From assembly GCF_035645195.1 (NCBI RefSeq), contig NZ_DASQNA010000037.1, forward strand, positions 62,001 to 126,000: a DNA stretch of 64,000 bases, given 5' to 3'. The position numbers and the translations under genes were made by a program. Below the pieces are notes generated by a model. It worked only from the letters and a program-made list of their open reading frames with translations, had not been told where the DNA came from and searched no databases. Shown piece by piece: positions 9,709-18,786 of this stretch. The DNA is from Paenibacillus sp. (GTDB lineage: Bacteria > Bacillota > Bacilli > Paenibacillales > YIM-B00363). Within the stretch, counting starts at the first letter, position 1, and the number at the start of each line of letters is the position of its first letter.

Positions 9709-10706
9709 CTGATCTCTTCCTTCAGCCATTTCGCGGCATCTTTGGCGTGATACGTAATGATGACGTCGGCGCCGGCACGCTTCATGCCCGTCAACGTCTC
9801 GAGCACGATCGCGCGCTCGTCGATCCAGCCGTTCGCCGCGGCGGCCTTCACCATGCTGTATTCGGCGCTCGTGTTGTACGCGACGAGCGGCAGCTCGAAC
9901 TGCTCGCGAACGGCGCGGATGACGTCGAGATACGCGAGCGCCGGCTTCACCATCAGGAAATCCGCGCCTTCGACGACGTCGGACTCGGCTTCGCGAATCG
10001 CTTCGCGCACGTTCGCCGGGTCCATTTGGTATGTTTTGCGATCGCCGAATTGCGGCGCCGAATGGGCCGCGTCCCGGAACGGTCCGTAATAGGCCGAAGC
10101 GTATTTCACCGCGTACGACATGATCGGCACGTGGCTGAGGCCGCTCTCGTCGAGGCCGCTCCGGATGGCGGCCACGAAGCCGTCCATCATGTTGGACGGC
10201 GCGATGATGTCGGCGCCCGCCTTCGCTTGGGACACCGCCGTCTTCACGTGCAGCTCGAGCGACGGATCGTTCACGATCTCGGCGCGGTTCGTATGCGGGT
10301 GATGCTCGACGATGCCGCAGTGGCCGTGGGTCGTGTATTGGCAGACGCACGTGTCCGCCACGACGAGCAGCTCCGGATCGACGCTCTTCAGCTTACGAAT
10401 CGCCTGCTGGACGATGCCGTCCTCGGCGTACGCGCTTGAGGCGACTTCGTCCTTCGCGTCCGGCACGCCGAACAGCAGGACGGCCCGAATGCCGAGCGCG
10501 CGCAGCTCCGCCGCCTCGGCCTCGAGCAAATCGAGCGACATATGATATACCCCTGGCATGGACGGGATCTCGTGCTTCACGTTCGTTCCGGACGTGACGA
10601 ACATCGGGTAAATGAACTGCTCGGGCGACACTCTCGTCTCCCGGACCAACGCGCGAATCGCGGCGCTGCCCCTTAATCTTCTATGTCTAACGCGGTCGTA
10701 ACTCAT
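9705..10706 (-). CDS. hemB: porphobilinogen synthase (ALA dehydratase)
   Basis: Condenses two 5-aminolevulinate molecules to porphobilinogen. The two active-site lysines are K201 ([18 protein letters not shown]) and K254 ([12 protein letters not shown]). A zinc-type triad is present as C120, C122 and C130 in [15 protein letters not shown], so this is a Zn-dependent rather than Mg-dependent form. Length is 333 residues. Start and stop both overlap their neighbours by four bases (ATGA), as expected for a translationally coupled operon. Confidence 0.97.
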   Translation of the reverse strand: MSYDRVRHRRLRGSAAIRALVRETRVSPEQFIYPMFVTSGTNVKHEIPSMPGVYHMSLDLLEAEAAELRALGIRAVLLFGVPDAKDEVASSAYAEDGIVQQAIRKLKSVDPELLVVADTCVCQYTTHGHCGIVEHHPHTNRAEIVNDPSLELHVKTAVSQAKAGADIIAPSNMMDGFVAAIRSGLDESGLSHVPIMSYAVKYASAYYGPFRDAAHSAPQFGDRKTYQMDPANVREAIREAESDVVEGADFLMVKPALAYLDVIRAVREQFELPLVAYNTSAEYSMVKAAAANGWIDERAIVLETLTGMKRAGADVIITYHAKDAAKWLKEEIR

Positions 10707-12277
10707 CGCGCGTCTCCTCCGTTTCGTGTTATCGAGTAAGCGATCAGCGCCTCGAGCAGGCCGTCGATCGTCGCCTTTTCCGCTTCGTACGTCGTCGCGA
10801 GGCCCGCTTCTCTAGCCGCCGACGCCGTCACCGGTCCGATGCAGAACACCGGGATACCGGCGAGCGCTTCAATCGGCCGTTCCACGCCGCTGCGCCGCAG
10901 CAGCTCCAGCAAGTTCGACACCGTCGACGAGCTGGTGAACGTCACGGCGCCCAGCTTGCCTGCGTTCAGAAGCTCCAGCGCCTCTTCGGAGCCTTCATCG
11001 GATAGCACCGTTTCGTACACCGGCAGCTCGTCGACGGCGACGCCCGCGGCGCGCAGCCCCTCCGGCAGCGCCTCGCGGGCGACGCGGGCGCGAGGCAGCA
11101 GCGCCCGTTCGCCGGGCTTCACGAGCGGCGCCAGCGCTTTGGCCAGCTCGTCCCCTTGGTAGACGGACGGCACCGTCTCCGCGAGGAGGCCCCGGGCGCG
11201 GAGCGCTTCCTCCGTCTTCGGGCCGACGGCGGCGATGCGGGCGCGGGCGAACCGCCGCACGTCGATGCGCCGTTCCGCGCATACGTCGAAGAAGCAGCGG
11301 ACGCCGTTCGCGCTCGTGAACAACAGCCAATCGTACGACTCCGGCGGCAGCGGCTCGCTGCCGTCGGCCAGCCGGTCGCCCGGCAGCGCGGCGGTGCGGA
11401 TGACCGGCCATTCGACCGCTTCGCCGCCCAGCTCCTCAATCCGCTCCGCCAGCTCGCTCGCCTGATCCCGCGCGCGCGTCACGAGGACGCGCAGGCCGAA
11501 CAGCGGCTTTCGCTCGAACCATTTGATTTTGTCGCGCAGCTTTACGACGTCGCCGACGATGATGACCGCCGGCGACGAAAATCCGGACGCGGCGACCTGC
11601 TCGACGATCGTCGCGAGCGTGCCGACGAGCGTCCGCTGATCCATCCATGTGCCCCAGCGGATGAGCGCGACGGGAGTGGCGGGATCTTTCCCGCCGCGAA
11701 TGAGCGCTTCGGCGATGTTGCCAATGTTGGCGACGCCCATCAAGAAGACAAGCGTGCCGGACGCCTTCGCCAGATGATCCCAATCGACCATGCCGTACGT
11801 TTTATTCGGATACTCGTGCCCCGTCACGATCGAGAACGAGGACGTAAAATCGCGGTGCGTCACCGGAATGCCCGCGTACGTCGGCACTGCGATCGCGGAC
11901 GTGACGCCCGGCACGATTTCGAACTCGATGCCGTTCTCCGCCAGCTTCTCGGCCTCTTCCCCGACGCGGCCGAACACCGCCGGATCGCCGCCCTTGAGGC
12001 GGGTGACGACGCGGCCGGACGACGCCAGATCGACCAGCAGCTGGTTGATCTCTTCCTGCTTCAGCATATGCTTGTCCGGCAGTTTGCCGACGAACACCTT
12101 CTCCGCGCCCGGCTTCATATGGCGCAGCAGCCGCGGACTCGCGAGCCGGTCGTACACGACGACGTCCGCCTTCCGAATCGCTTCCAGCCCCCGCACCGTA
12201 ATCAGCTTCGGGTCCCCCGGTCCCGCGCCGACCAAAAACACCTTGCCTGCGCTCTCTCTCGTCCTCTCTCCGCTCAC
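10703..12277 (-). CDS. fused uroporphyrinogen-III C-methyltransferase and uroporphyrinogen-III synthase
   Basis: Two-domain fusion of 524 residues. Residues 11-250 are the SAM-dependent CobA/SUMT domain ([49 protein letters not shown]), which makes precorrin-2 for siroheme or cobalamin. Residues about 262-515 are HemD, which closes and inverts the tetrapyrrole to uroporphyrinogen III. So one polypeptide makes uroporphyrinogen III and also diverts part of it. The start is GTG at 12277 with GGGGAG seven bases upstream, inside the end of hemC. Together with the neighbouring dehydrogenase gene it would supply most of the siroheme branch. Confidence 0.95.
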   Translation of the reverse strand: MSGERTRESAGKVFLVGAGPGDPKLITVRGLEAIRKADVVVYDRLASPRLLRHMKPGAEKVFVGKLPDKHMLKQEEINQLLVDLASSGRVVTRLKGGDPAVFGRVGEEAEKLAENGIEFEIVPGVTSAIAVPTYAGIPVTHRDFTSSFSIVTGHEYPNKTYGMVDWDHLAKASGTLVFLMGVANIGNIAEALIRGGKDPATPVALIRWGTWMDQRTLVGTLATIVEQVAASGFSSPAVIIVGDVVKLRDKIKWFERKPLFGLRVLVTRARDQASELAERIEELGGEAVEWPVIRTAALPGDRLADGSEPLPPESYDWLLFTSANGVRCFFDVCAERRIDVRRFARARIAAVGPKTEEALRARGLLAETVPSVYQGDELAKALAPLVKPGERALLPRARVAREALPEGLRAAGVAVDELPVYETVLSDEGSEEALELLNAGKLGAVTFTSSSTVSNLLELLRRSGVERPIEALAGIPVFCIGPVTASAAREAGLATTYEAEKATIDGLLEALIAYSITRNGGDAR

Positions 12278-12281
12278 CGCT

Positions 12282-13226
12282 TCACTCCCCTTTGGCTTCG
12301 GCCAAAATTCGCTCCGCTCCCCGCGCGAGCAGCGCTTCCCCGAGACGCCGCCCGAGCGCCGCCGGATCTTCCCCGCTCGCCGTCTCGCGCAGCAGCTGCG
12401 CCCCGTCCGGCGAACCGACGAAGCCGGTCAGCGTCACGACGACGCCCGCTTCATCCAGCGTCGCGTACGCGCCGATCGGCACCTGGCAGCCGCCGTTCAG
12501 CGTCGCGAGGAACGCTCGCTCCGCGGCGACCGCCGCCGCCGTCCGCTCGTGATGGTACAGCTTCAGCAGCGCCAGCAGCTCGTCGTCGCCCTCGCGGCAC
12601 TCGAGCGCGAGCGCTCCTTGCCCGACGGCCGGGATGACGACGTCGGCCGGCACCGCCTCCGTGATCTTCTCCTCCCAGCCCATGCGGCGAAGGCCCGCCG
12701 AGGCGAGCAGAATCGCGTCGAAGTCGCCGCTCTCGAGCCGTTTCAGGCGGGAATCGATGTTGCCGCGCAGCGGCTCGACGACGAGATCCGGCCGCTTCGC
12801 CATCATCTGGCTGCTTCGCCGCAGGCTGCTCGTGCCGAGGCGCGCGCCCTCGGGCAGCGTGTCCAGCGTCCAGCCGTTCCGCGTGATGAGCGCGTCCCGC
12901 GGGTCCTCCCGTTCCGGCACGCAGCCGATGACGAGGCCGTCCGGCAGCGCCGCCGGCATGTCCTTCATGCTGTGCACGGCGAAGTCGATCTCGCGATCGA
13001 ACATCGCTTGCTCGATTTCTTTCACGAACAGCCCCTTGCCGCCGACCTTCGACAGCGTGACGTCCAGAATGCGGTCGCCCTTCGTGACGATTTTCCGCAC
13101 CTCGAACTCGCAGGGGAGGCCGTGCTTCGCGCCGAGCGCCTTCAGCGCTTCGAGCACTTGATTCGTTTGGGTCAGCGCCAACGCGCTCTGTCTCGAGCCT
13201 ACAATCCATTTCCGTATGCCTGCCAT
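12282..13226 (-). CDS. hemC: hydroxymethylbilane synthase (porphobilinogen deaminase)
   Basis: Polymerises four porphobilinogens to hydroxymethylbilane. The dipyrromethane cofactor Cys is C247 in LNGGCQVPIGAY, and the catalytic Asp lies in VHSMKDMPAALP. A GTG at 13274 opens the frame, but the ATG at 13226 (MAGIRKWIVGSRQS) is chosen: it matches the family N-terminus, is preceded by AAGG/CAGG sites, and does not run into the upstream gene. That gives 314 residues. The stop is 5 bases from the start of the fused CobA-HemD gene. Confidence 0.96.
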   Translation of the reverse strand: MAGIRKWIVGSRQSALALTQTNQVLEALKALGAKHGLPCEFEVRKIVTKGDRILDVTLSKVGGKGLFVKEIEQAMFDREIDFAVHSMKDMPAALPDGLVIGCVPEREDPRDALITRNGWTLDTLPEGARLGTSSLRRSSQMMAKRPDLVVEPLRGNIDSRLKRLESGDFDAILLASAGLRRMGWEEKITEAVPADVVIPAVGQGALALECREGDDELLALLKLYHHERTAAAVAAERAFLATLNGGCQVPIGAYATLDEAGVVVTLTGFVGSPDGAQLLRETASGEDPAALGRRLGEALLARGAERILAEAKGE

Positions 13227-13251
13227 GACCTGCCTGCCTTCCGTATATTCA

Positions 13252-13926
13252 TTAAGGGTTGTTCCCGTTTTCACCCTGCAGCCAGCGCGCCGCGAGCGCC
13301 AGGCAGTCCGCCTCGACGGCGGCCGGCGATTCGCCCGCGCGCAGCCGCTCCAGCGCCCCCGCGTCGAGCAGCCGCCCGAGCGCCGCCGCCTTCCTGCCGG
13401 GATCGGCGCCGCTCGCCTGCACGGCGCGGCGCAGGCGCTCCAGCAGCTCGACGTAGGCCGCGTATTCCGCGCCGTACGTCTCCTCCCACTCGCTCGCGAT
13501 GCGGCGCGCGAGCAGCGGGCTCGCCCCGCTCGTCGTCGCCGCCAGCAGCAGCTTGCCGCGCCGCACGGCGGACGGCACGACGAAATCGCCTTCGCCCGCT
13601 TCGTATGCCGCGTTCAGCCAGACGCCTTCGCGCGACGCCTCCGCTCGCACGAGCGCGTTCGTCGCCGCGTCGTCGGTCGCCGCGAAGGCGAGCGCGGCGC
13701 CGGCAAGATCGCCCGGCGCGAACGCGCGGCGATGCCAGACGAGCCGGCCGTCGCGCGCCGCCTCCGCGAGCGCCGGCACCGCATGCGGGGCGACGACGAT
13801 CGTCCGCGCTCCGCACGCGAGCAGCCCCGCCGCTTTCCGCCAGCCGACCGGCCCGCCGCCGACGACGACGCACGTTTTGCCGTCGAGCCTCGCCATCATC
13901 GGGTACAGCCCCTGCGTTTCATTCAT
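13252..13926 (-). CDS. precorrin-2 dehydrogenase / sirohydrochlorin ferrochelatase-like protein
   Basis: NAD-dependent oxidation of precorrin-2 to sirohydrochlorin, possibly with iron insertion, the last steps to siroheme (Met8p / CysG N-terminal / YlnF type). It has the Rossmann motif VVVGGGPVGWRKAAGLL close to the N-terminus, then the family segments LAFAATDD and FVVPSAVRRG, and ATTSGASPLLARRI at the dimerisation region. At 224 residues it matches the single-domain family. It sits between hemX and hemC, where B. subtilis has no such gene, so siroheme synthesis is wired into the heme operon. Whether it has chelatase activity cannot be judged from sequence. Confidence 0.88.
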   Translation of the reverse strand: MNETQGLYPMMARLDGKTCVVVGGGPVGWRKAAGLLACGARTIVVAPHAVPALAEAARDGRLVWHRRAFAPGDLAGAALAFAATDDAATNALVRAEASREGVWLNAAYEAGEGDFVVPSAVRRGKLLLAATTSGASPLLARRIASEWEETYGAEYAAYVELLERLRRAVQASGADPGRKAAALGRLLDAGALERLRAGESPAAVEADCLALAARWLQGENGNNP

Positions 13927-13948
13927 CCCGGCTTCGCCCCTTCCCGGC

Positions 13949-14770
13949 CTACATCCACGGATGCAGCTTCGAAAAATCGTTCGTGACGCCGAAATTCAGC
14001 AGCAGCAGCAGGAACGTCGCGACGTTCCAAATCGCCAGCTTGCGCCCGGCCGCACGCCGCCGGTACTTTTGGAAAAACTGCCAGCCGTACAGCAGCAAGA
14101 CCGCCGCTGTGCCGTACACCTTCGCGTCGTGCAGCAGCGCGCCCATCCCGCCTTGGAGGCCGAGCCAGACGATGCCGAGCGCGAGCGACAGCAGCAGCGT
14201 CGGCGTGCCGACGAGCGCCGCGTTGAGCGCGTGCCGCTCCAGCGTCTCGAGGCTTGGCAGGCGCCGCAGCGCGTCGGTCCATCGCTTCTGCTTCAAGCGA
14301 TGCTGCAGAAACAAATAGAAGCCGGAGAGCACGGCGGACAGCGCGTAAGCGGCGTAGCTGGAGATGGCGAGCGCCACGTGCAGCGACAATAGCCCCGCGG
14401 TCGCCTCCGACCGCGCCGGCTCGACCCCGGGACTCGCGAGCAAATTGAGCACGAGCACCGCGAAGCCGAACACGTTGACGAAAAACACGACGAACTGCAG
14501 CGCGAAAAAGCGGCTCGCCGCCAGCGACACGGTCACCAGCAGCCAAGAGAAGAAGAACATCGTCTCGAACTTCGTAAAGACGGGTATGTAGCGATGTTCG
14601 TACATCCGAACGAAAAAAAACAACGTCTGGAGCACCCAGACAAAAACAAGCAGCCCTTCGCCCATCCGCTTCGCGCCGACGTTTCGGGAAACGGCGTCCG
14701 TGAAATAAAACAGAAGGCTCAGGGCATATATATAAATAATGCTATCGTATAACCAAAAGTTCGTTACCAT
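13949..14770 (-). CDS. hemX: HemX, cytochrome c assembly (CcsA-like) membrane protein
   Basis: Integral membrane protein of 273 residues with about eight hydrophobic segments, including conserved His-containing loops (MYEHRYIPVFTKFETMFF, LLSLHVALAISSYAAY). In B. subtilis HemX sits right after hemA and lowers HemA protein levels; the fold resembles CcsA-type cytochrome c biogenesis proteins. Position and size here are the same, 33 bases after hemA, so the same regulatory role is likely. Whether it handles heme directly is not known from sequence. Confidence 0.88.
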   Translation of the reverse strand: MVTNFWLYDSIIYIYALSLLFYFTDAVSRNVGAKRMGEGLLVFVWVLQTLFFFVRMYEHRYIPVFTKFETMFFFSWLLVTVSLAASRFFALQFVVFFVNVFGFAVLVLNLLASPGVEPARSEATAGLLSLHVALAISSYAAYALSAVLSGFYLFLQHRLKQKRWTDALRRLPSLETLERHALNAALVGTPTLLLSLALGIVWLGLQGGMGALLHDAKVYGTAAVLLLYGWQFFQKYRRRAAGRKLAIWNVATFLLLLLNFGVTNDFSKLHPWM

Positions 14771-14803
14771 TCAGATACGGCACCTCCGCGACGGTTTCGC
14801 CGC

Positions 14804-16165
14804 TTATGCGGGCGCGTAGGTTCCTTGGGTCAGCGGAAGCCGCGCGTCGCTCGCTTCGGCCGGCTCCGGCTTCGCCTGCGGCTTGGCCGAAGGCTTCAGC
14901 TGTTCTTCGAGCGCGAACAGCTTCGTGAAATATTCGAGCGCCTCGTCGCCGCGCCGCTCCGGCGCCATCTCCTTCACGCGCTGAATCGGATCGTGCATCA
15001 TTTGGTTCATCATGCTCTTCGTCAGCTTATGAATGATCTTGAGCTCCCGCTCGGAGAGATCGGGCAGCTTGTTGCGAAGGCTGTCCATCGTTTCGCGATG
15101 GATGCTCGCCGCCTTCTCCTGCAGCGCCCCGATGACCGGGCCGACGCCGAGCGAACGGTACCATTGATCGAACGCGGCGAGCTCGTCCTCGATCATCGCT
15201 TCGATTTGAATCGACTGCTGCTTGCGGTGCTCGAGATTCGCTTCCACGATGCCCTCCAAGTCGTCGATATCGTATAAGTACACGTTCTGCACGGCATGAA
15301 TGTCCGGGTCGAGGTCGCGCGGCACGGCGATGTCGATCATGAACATCGGGCGGGACGGCCGATCCTTCATGGCCGCTTCCACGTCGCTCCGCGTTAGAAT
15401 CGCTTGACTTGATCCCGTCGACGAAATGACGACGTCCGCTTCGGCGAGCAGCGCCGGCAGCCGGTCGAACGGATACGCGCGGCCGCCGAATTTCGACGCC
15501 AGCTCCTCCGCCCGCTCCAGCGTCCGGTTCGTCACCGCAATGCGCTCCGCGCCGTTCGCGTGCAAATGCTTCACGGTCAGCTCGCTCATTTTGCCCGCGC
15601 CGACGATCAATACCCGCTTGCTGCGGTAGGAGCCGAAGATGCGCTTGCCGAGCTCGATCGCGGCGTAGGACACCGATACGGCGTTCTCCCCGATGCCGTA
15701 ATCCGAATGCGCGCGTTTCGCGACCGTAATCGCCTGCAGGAACAGCTTGTTGAAAATCGTGCCGGTCGTCCGCTCCTGCTGCGCGAGCAAGAACGCGTCG
15801 CGCACTTGACCGAGAATTTGCGTTTCGCCAAGCACCATCGAATCCAGCCCGCAAGCGACCCGGAACAGGTGGCGCTTCGCTTCGTCGTCTTCGTACGTAT
15901 ATAAGTAAGGCGAGAAGGTATCCTTGGATACCCCGAACCACGCCTCCATGAAATCGCGGACGTGCTTCGGGCACCGGTTGTCGCGGTCGACGACCGCGTA
16001 CAGTTCCGTTCGATTGCAGGTGGCTACGATGACACATTCGAGGATGCTCTTCCAGGATTTCATCTCCCGCAGCGCTTGCGCCAGGCGTTCCTGCGCAACC
16101 GCGAACCGCTCCCGTACTTCCACGGGCGCCGTGCGGTAATTCAGTCCGATCGCGACGATGTGCAT
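14804..16165 (-). CDS. hemA: glutamyl-tRNA reductase
   Basis: Reduces glutamyl-tRNA(Glu) to glutamate-1-semialdehyde with NADPH, the committed step of C5 tetrapyrrole synthesis. The catalytic cysteine falls at C50 (VATCNRTELY), exactly the family position when counted from the ATG at 16165, which also has AAGGTGG eight bases upstream; the GTG at 16177 is therefore rejected. The NADPH domain has VLIVGAGKMSELTVKHL, and the C-terminus holds the helical dimerisation domain. First gene of the nine-gene heme/siroheme operon, with an extended -10 promoter and an inverted repeat just upstream. Confidence 0.97.
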   Translation of the reverse strand: MHIVAIGLNYRTAPVEVRERFAVAQERLAQALREMKSWKSILECVIVATCNRTELYAVVDRDNRCPKHVRDFMEAWFGVSKDTFSPYLYTYEDDEAKRHLFRVACGLDSMVLGETQILGQVRDAFLLAQQERTTGTIFNKLFLQAITVAKRAHSDYGIGENAVSVSYAAIELGKRIFGSYRSKRVLIVGAGKMSELTVKHLHANGAERIAVTNRTLERAEELASKFGGRAYPFDRLPALLAEADVVISSTGSSQAILTRSDVEAAMKDRPSRPMFMIDIAVPRDLDPDIHAVQNVYLYDIDDLEGIVEANLEHRKQQSIQIEAMIEDELAAFDQWYRSLGVGPVIGALQEKAASIHRETMDSLRNKLPDLSERELKIIHKLTKSMMNQMMHDPIQRVKEMAPERRGDEALEYFTKLFALEEQLKPSAKPQAKPEPAEASDARLPLTQGTYAPA

Positions 16166-16190
16166 CGAGTTCACCACCTTCTTTAAAATA

Positions 16191-16226
16191 ATTCTAATCT
16201 AGAATATCATACAATGCATTATATCA
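16191..16226 (-). promoter_or_regulatory. hemA operon promoter with inverted repeat
   Basis: On the minus strand TGA-TATAAT (16218-16226) is a perfect extended -10; no convincing -35 is visible. About 12 bases downstream, around the expected transcription start, lies the inverted repeat ATTCTA-ATC-TAGAAT (16191-16205). One half resembles a PerR half-site (TTCTAAT against TTATAAT), and hemA is PerR-controlled in B. subtilis, but the other half does not match. I therefore call it only a possible operator. Confidence 0.6.
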
Positions 16227-16309
16227 CAATTCGACATCGTTCGCTCCATGCAAAAATGACGAAATCTTGAAAGTAGTTTTCCCGAAACGGCGCGCGGAAA
16301 TACCAATAC

Positions 16310-16831
16310 TCACCTATTCTCCCGGCCGAGCCGATCGGCGATTTCCTTGTCCGCTTGACGCAGCCGTTCGGCGGCCCCCGCGTTCACGGCGCCGCCTTCG
16401 TCCATCAGCGCCGCATACGCGTCATGCAGCTCGGCGAAGTACGGCGCCGCCTCGGCCAGCGCTTCCGCCTCCTCCGGCTTCAGCGGCCGCTCTCCGCCGA
16501 TCTGCAGCCGAATGATCAGCTCCATCAGCGCCGACGCCGAACGCAGCTCCGGCACGCGGCCGCCAAGCGCCTTCGCCAGCCTTGCATGGGTGTAATCGGC
16601 GGAGTAGGCCGCCTGCTTCAGCCCGTTCAAGTCGCCGGTCGACGCGGCCCTGGCCGCCTCGCCGGTATATCCGCTCATCAGCTCGACTTGGAACAAGGAC
16701 GCTTCGTACAGCATCCGCTTCGCGTCCGCGGCCGGCTCCTCCCCGCCGAACGCGCCGGCCCATTGGATGACCGTCGCGGCCGCCAGCGCCAGCACGACCG
16801 CCCACAGCACGGCCTTCGGCCCTTTCCGCAT
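16310..16831 (-). CDS. small exported or membrane-anchored protein, unknown function
   Basis: A 173-residue protein with an N-terminal hydrophobic segment (about residues 7-25, VLWAVVLALAAATVIQWAGA) that could be an uncleaved signal anchor, followed by a soluble, Ala/Glu-rich, mostly helical domain (YEASLFQVELMSGYTGEAAR, later GGERPLKPEEAEALAEAAPY). The frame is open further upstream, but the ATG at 16831 has GGGGAGG with 5-base spacing. I do not recognise a family. It lies between hemA and speD on the same strand but has its own gap on both sides, so a link to either pathway is not shown. Confidence 0.7.
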   Translation of the reverse strand: MRKGPKAVLWAVVLALAAATVIQWAGAFGGEEPAADAKRMLYEASLFQVELMSGYTGEAARAASTGDLNGLKQAAYSADYTHARLAKALGGRVPELRSASALMELIIRLQIGGERPLKPEEAEALAEAAPYFAELHDAYAALMDEGGAVNAGAAERLRQADKEIADRLGRENR

Positions 16832-16894
16832 CGCTTCCTCCCCCTCGGTACAAGTCGTTAAGTACATCCTATGGGGGGCATAGAAAATAAATGA

Positions 16895-16917
16895 CCATGG
16901 AACACTCGGTTCCATGG
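16895..16917 (-). terminator. terminator after speD
   Basis: A perfect 9-bp stem (CCATGGAAC / GTTCCATGG) with loop ACTCG; read on the minus strand it is followed by TCATTTATTTTCT. It lies 25 bases past the speD stop. Confidence 0.75.
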
Positions 16918-16941
16918 CCTTCGTTTCATCGTCTTCGGTTG

Positions 16942-17346
16942 TTATTTCGCCGCGCCGACCGTCGTCTTCATCTCCGGCTCCACCACTTGGAGCTCGCCGA
17001 TGCCGCGGATCAATTTCTTCGCATGCGTCGTCTCCGGCTGCAGCACTTCGACCAGGTAATCGATCGCGACTTGCGGATCGACCGTCTCGCCGCACGTGTA
17101 GCAGTCGATAGCGGCGAATCCTTTCTCAGGATACGTATGGATCGAGAGGTGGCTCTCGGACAAGAGCACAAGCACCGTCGCGCCTTGAGGTTCGAACTGT
17201 TTGGATTGAACGGACAACACGCAAGCGCCGCTCGCTTCTGCCGCTTCAACCAGCTGGGATTGCAACCATTCCGCGCTGTTCAACTTCTCGAAGTCTACGC
17301 CCCAAGCGTCAACGGCAACATGTCTACCGAAAGTAGAGTATTCCAT
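16942..17346 (-). CDS. speD: S-adenosylmethionine decarboxylase proenzyme
   Basis: Pyruvoyl enzyme that decarboxylates SAM to supply aminopropyl groups for spermidine. The proenzyme self-cleaves between E64 and S65 (LLSESHLSIHTYPEKG); S65 becomes the pyruvoyl group, with H70 and C85 as the processing and catalytic residues, matching S63, H68 and C83 of the T. maritima class 1B enzyme with an offset of two. Length of 134 residues is typical. It appears as a single-gene transcript with a strong ribosome site (GGAAGGGGG) and a leader that can fold (17363-17462). No spermidine synthase gene is adjacent. Confidence 0.95.
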   Translation of the reverse strand: MEYSTFGRHVAVDAWGVDFEKLNSAEWLQSQLVEAAEASGACVLSVQSKQFEPQGATVLVLLSESHLSIHTYPEKGFAAIDCYTCGETVDPQVAIDYLVEVLQPETTHAKKLIRGIGELQVVEPEMKTTVGAAK

Positions 17347-17362
17347 CTTTCGGGTTCCCCCT

Positions 17363-17462
17363 TCCTAGGAATAAAATGTGTAACCAAATTTCATCCGCTA
17401 GGACCTACGTCATTCACTGCTTTAGGGGATCAATCTCGCGATAATCCATGTCCTGAGTGAAT
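17363..17462 (-). promoter_or_regulatory. structured 5' leader of speD (candidate cis-regulatory RNA)
   Basis: In transcript order (minus strand): an outer stem ATTCACT/AGTGAAT (17456-17462 with 17412-17418) encloses an inner hairpin GGAT...ATCC with a further ATC/GAT stem and TCGC-type loop (17427-17447). A third helix, TCCTAG with CTAGGA (17398-17403 with 17363-17368), then reaches into the start of the speD ribosome-binding region. The last stem would compete with ribosome access. I do not recognise a known SAM or polyamine riboswitch consensus. Confidence 0.38.
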
Positions 17463-17486
17463 CCTGGTTCCTATTAATTTTTCAAC

Positions 17487-17504
17487 GATGTTAAAAGTAA
17501 CATC
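17487..17504. repeat. palindrome upstream of speD leader
   Basis: Perfect 7-bp inverted repeat GATGTTA-AAAG-TAACATC. It lies just upstream of the likely speD transcription start, near where a -35 would be, so it could be an operator. No clear sigma-A hexamers could be fixed here. The surrounding 297-bp gap (17347-17643) holds no convincing gene. Confidence 0.45.
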
Positions 17505-17643
17505 ATTCGTATGGAATTGCAATACTTTTTTTCGGAAAATGACCGCCCGCCGAAAATCTTAACATTTCCGTCCGCCCCCCTCACTTTATGCGGAGTTTTC
17601 GATTTCGCTACAGCGCCGAAGCTCGCCGCCGCGAAGCCGGTTT

Positions 17644-18786
17644 CTAGCAAGGGAACACCTGCCTGCCGTTCACGAACGTTCGCAGCGCTTCGAACGATTC
17701 GCTCATGAGCACAAGGTCGGCATCCGCCCCCGGCTCGATCCGCCCCTTGTTCGGCAGGCCGAGCAAATCGGCCGGCGTTCGCGTCGCCATGGCGACGGCG
17801 TCGGGCAGAGGAATGCCCGCGCGAACCGCCTTCGCCAGCGCCTCGTTCATCGTCACCGTGCTCGAAGCGAGCGTGCCGTCCGAGAGCGTGGCGACGCCGT
17901 GCGCAACGGTCACCTCGTGACCCCCGAAGACATACGTGCCGTCTCCCAGCCCCATCGCCTGCAGCGCGTCCGTAATCAGCACCATCTTGTCCGCTCCCTT
18001 CTCCCGATACAGGAGGCGGACCATCGCCGGATGCAGATGGACGTCGTCCACGATCGCCTGCACGCTTACGTGCGGCATCTCGAACGCGGCGAGCACCAAA
18101 CCGGGGTCGCGGTGGTGGATCGGACGCATCCCGTTGCAGCAGTGCGTCACATGGCTCGCGCCGCCCCGGAACGCCAGCAGCGCCTCTTCGTATGTAGCGT
18201 CCGAGTGCGCCACGGCCGCGATCACGCCCCGTTCCTTCAGGAAAGCGATCATCTCCATGCCCCCGGGCAGCTCCGGGGCGAGCGTCACCATGCGGACGAG
18301 CGAGCCCGCGCGCCGCAAAATCGCCTCCATCTCCGAGATGTCGGGGTTGCGCAAATATTTTTCGTTCTGCATCCCTTTCCGCTTCGCGTTCAAGTACGGC
18401 CCTTCGATATGGATGCCGGCGATTCGCGCGCCGCTCTCGCGCCCGGCCGCCGCGGCCACGCCGGAGATCATGGCGTACAAATCCTCCAGCGAGGAGGAGA
18501 CGGACGTCGCGAGGAAGGAGGTGCAGCCCGTCCGGGCGCAGGCGAGCGACACCGCTTCGACGCTTCGCGCGGTGCCGTCCATCAGGTCGTACCCGTCGGC
18601 GCCGTGGATGTGGACATCGATCATGCCGGGCAGCAGCCATCCGCCGTGCCCGTCGATCGACGCTTCGGCGTCCGCGCCGTCGATATCGCCGACGGCTGCG
18701 ATTTTCCCGTCTCGAACGAGCAGGCCGCCTTCGACCGGCTCCCCGCCCGTAAACAGGCGGACATTATGAATGAAGAGCGAATTCAT
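17644..18786 (-). CDS. nagA: N-acetylglucosamine-6-phosphate deacetylase
   Basis: Amidohydrolase that removes the acetyl group from GlcNAc-6-phosphate, yielding glucosamine-6-phosphate. Motifs: GMIDVHIHGADGYDLMDG (metal/TIM-barrel entry), HIEGPYLN with the metal Glu, AVAHSDATYEEAL, SHVTHCCNGM (usual form THLFNAM) and the catalytic Asp in VLITDALQAMG. A frame-open extension upstream is ignored because the ATG at 18786 has GGGGGAG with 7-base spacing and starts the usual MNSLFIHNVRL sheet; 380 residues. It follows the glycosidase cluster on the same strand after a terminator-like hairpin. No nagB is adjacent. Confidence 0.92.
   Translation of the reverse strand: MNSLFIHNVRLFTGGEPVEGGLLVRDGKIAAVGDIDGADAEASIDGHGGWLLPGMIDVHIHGADGYDLMDGTARSVEAVSLACARTGCTSFLATSVSSSLEDLYAMISGVAAAAGRESGARIAGIHIEGPYLNAKRKGMQNEKYLRNPDISEMEAILRRAGSLVRMVTLAPELPGGMEMIAFLKERGVIAAVAHSDATYEEALLAFRGGASHVTHCCNGMRPIHHRDPGLVLAAFEMPHVSVQAIVDDVHLHPAMVRLLYREKGADKMVLITDALQAMGLGDGTYVFGGHEVTVAHGVATLSDGTLASSTVTMNEALAKAVRAGIPLPDAVAMATRTPADLLGLPNKGRIEPGADADLVLMSESFEALRTFVNGRQVFPC

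Noticed and set aside
16191-16205. Definite PerR box at hemA
   Set aside because: Only one half-site is close to TTATAAT; the second half differs at most positions, so the site is reported just as an inverted repeat.
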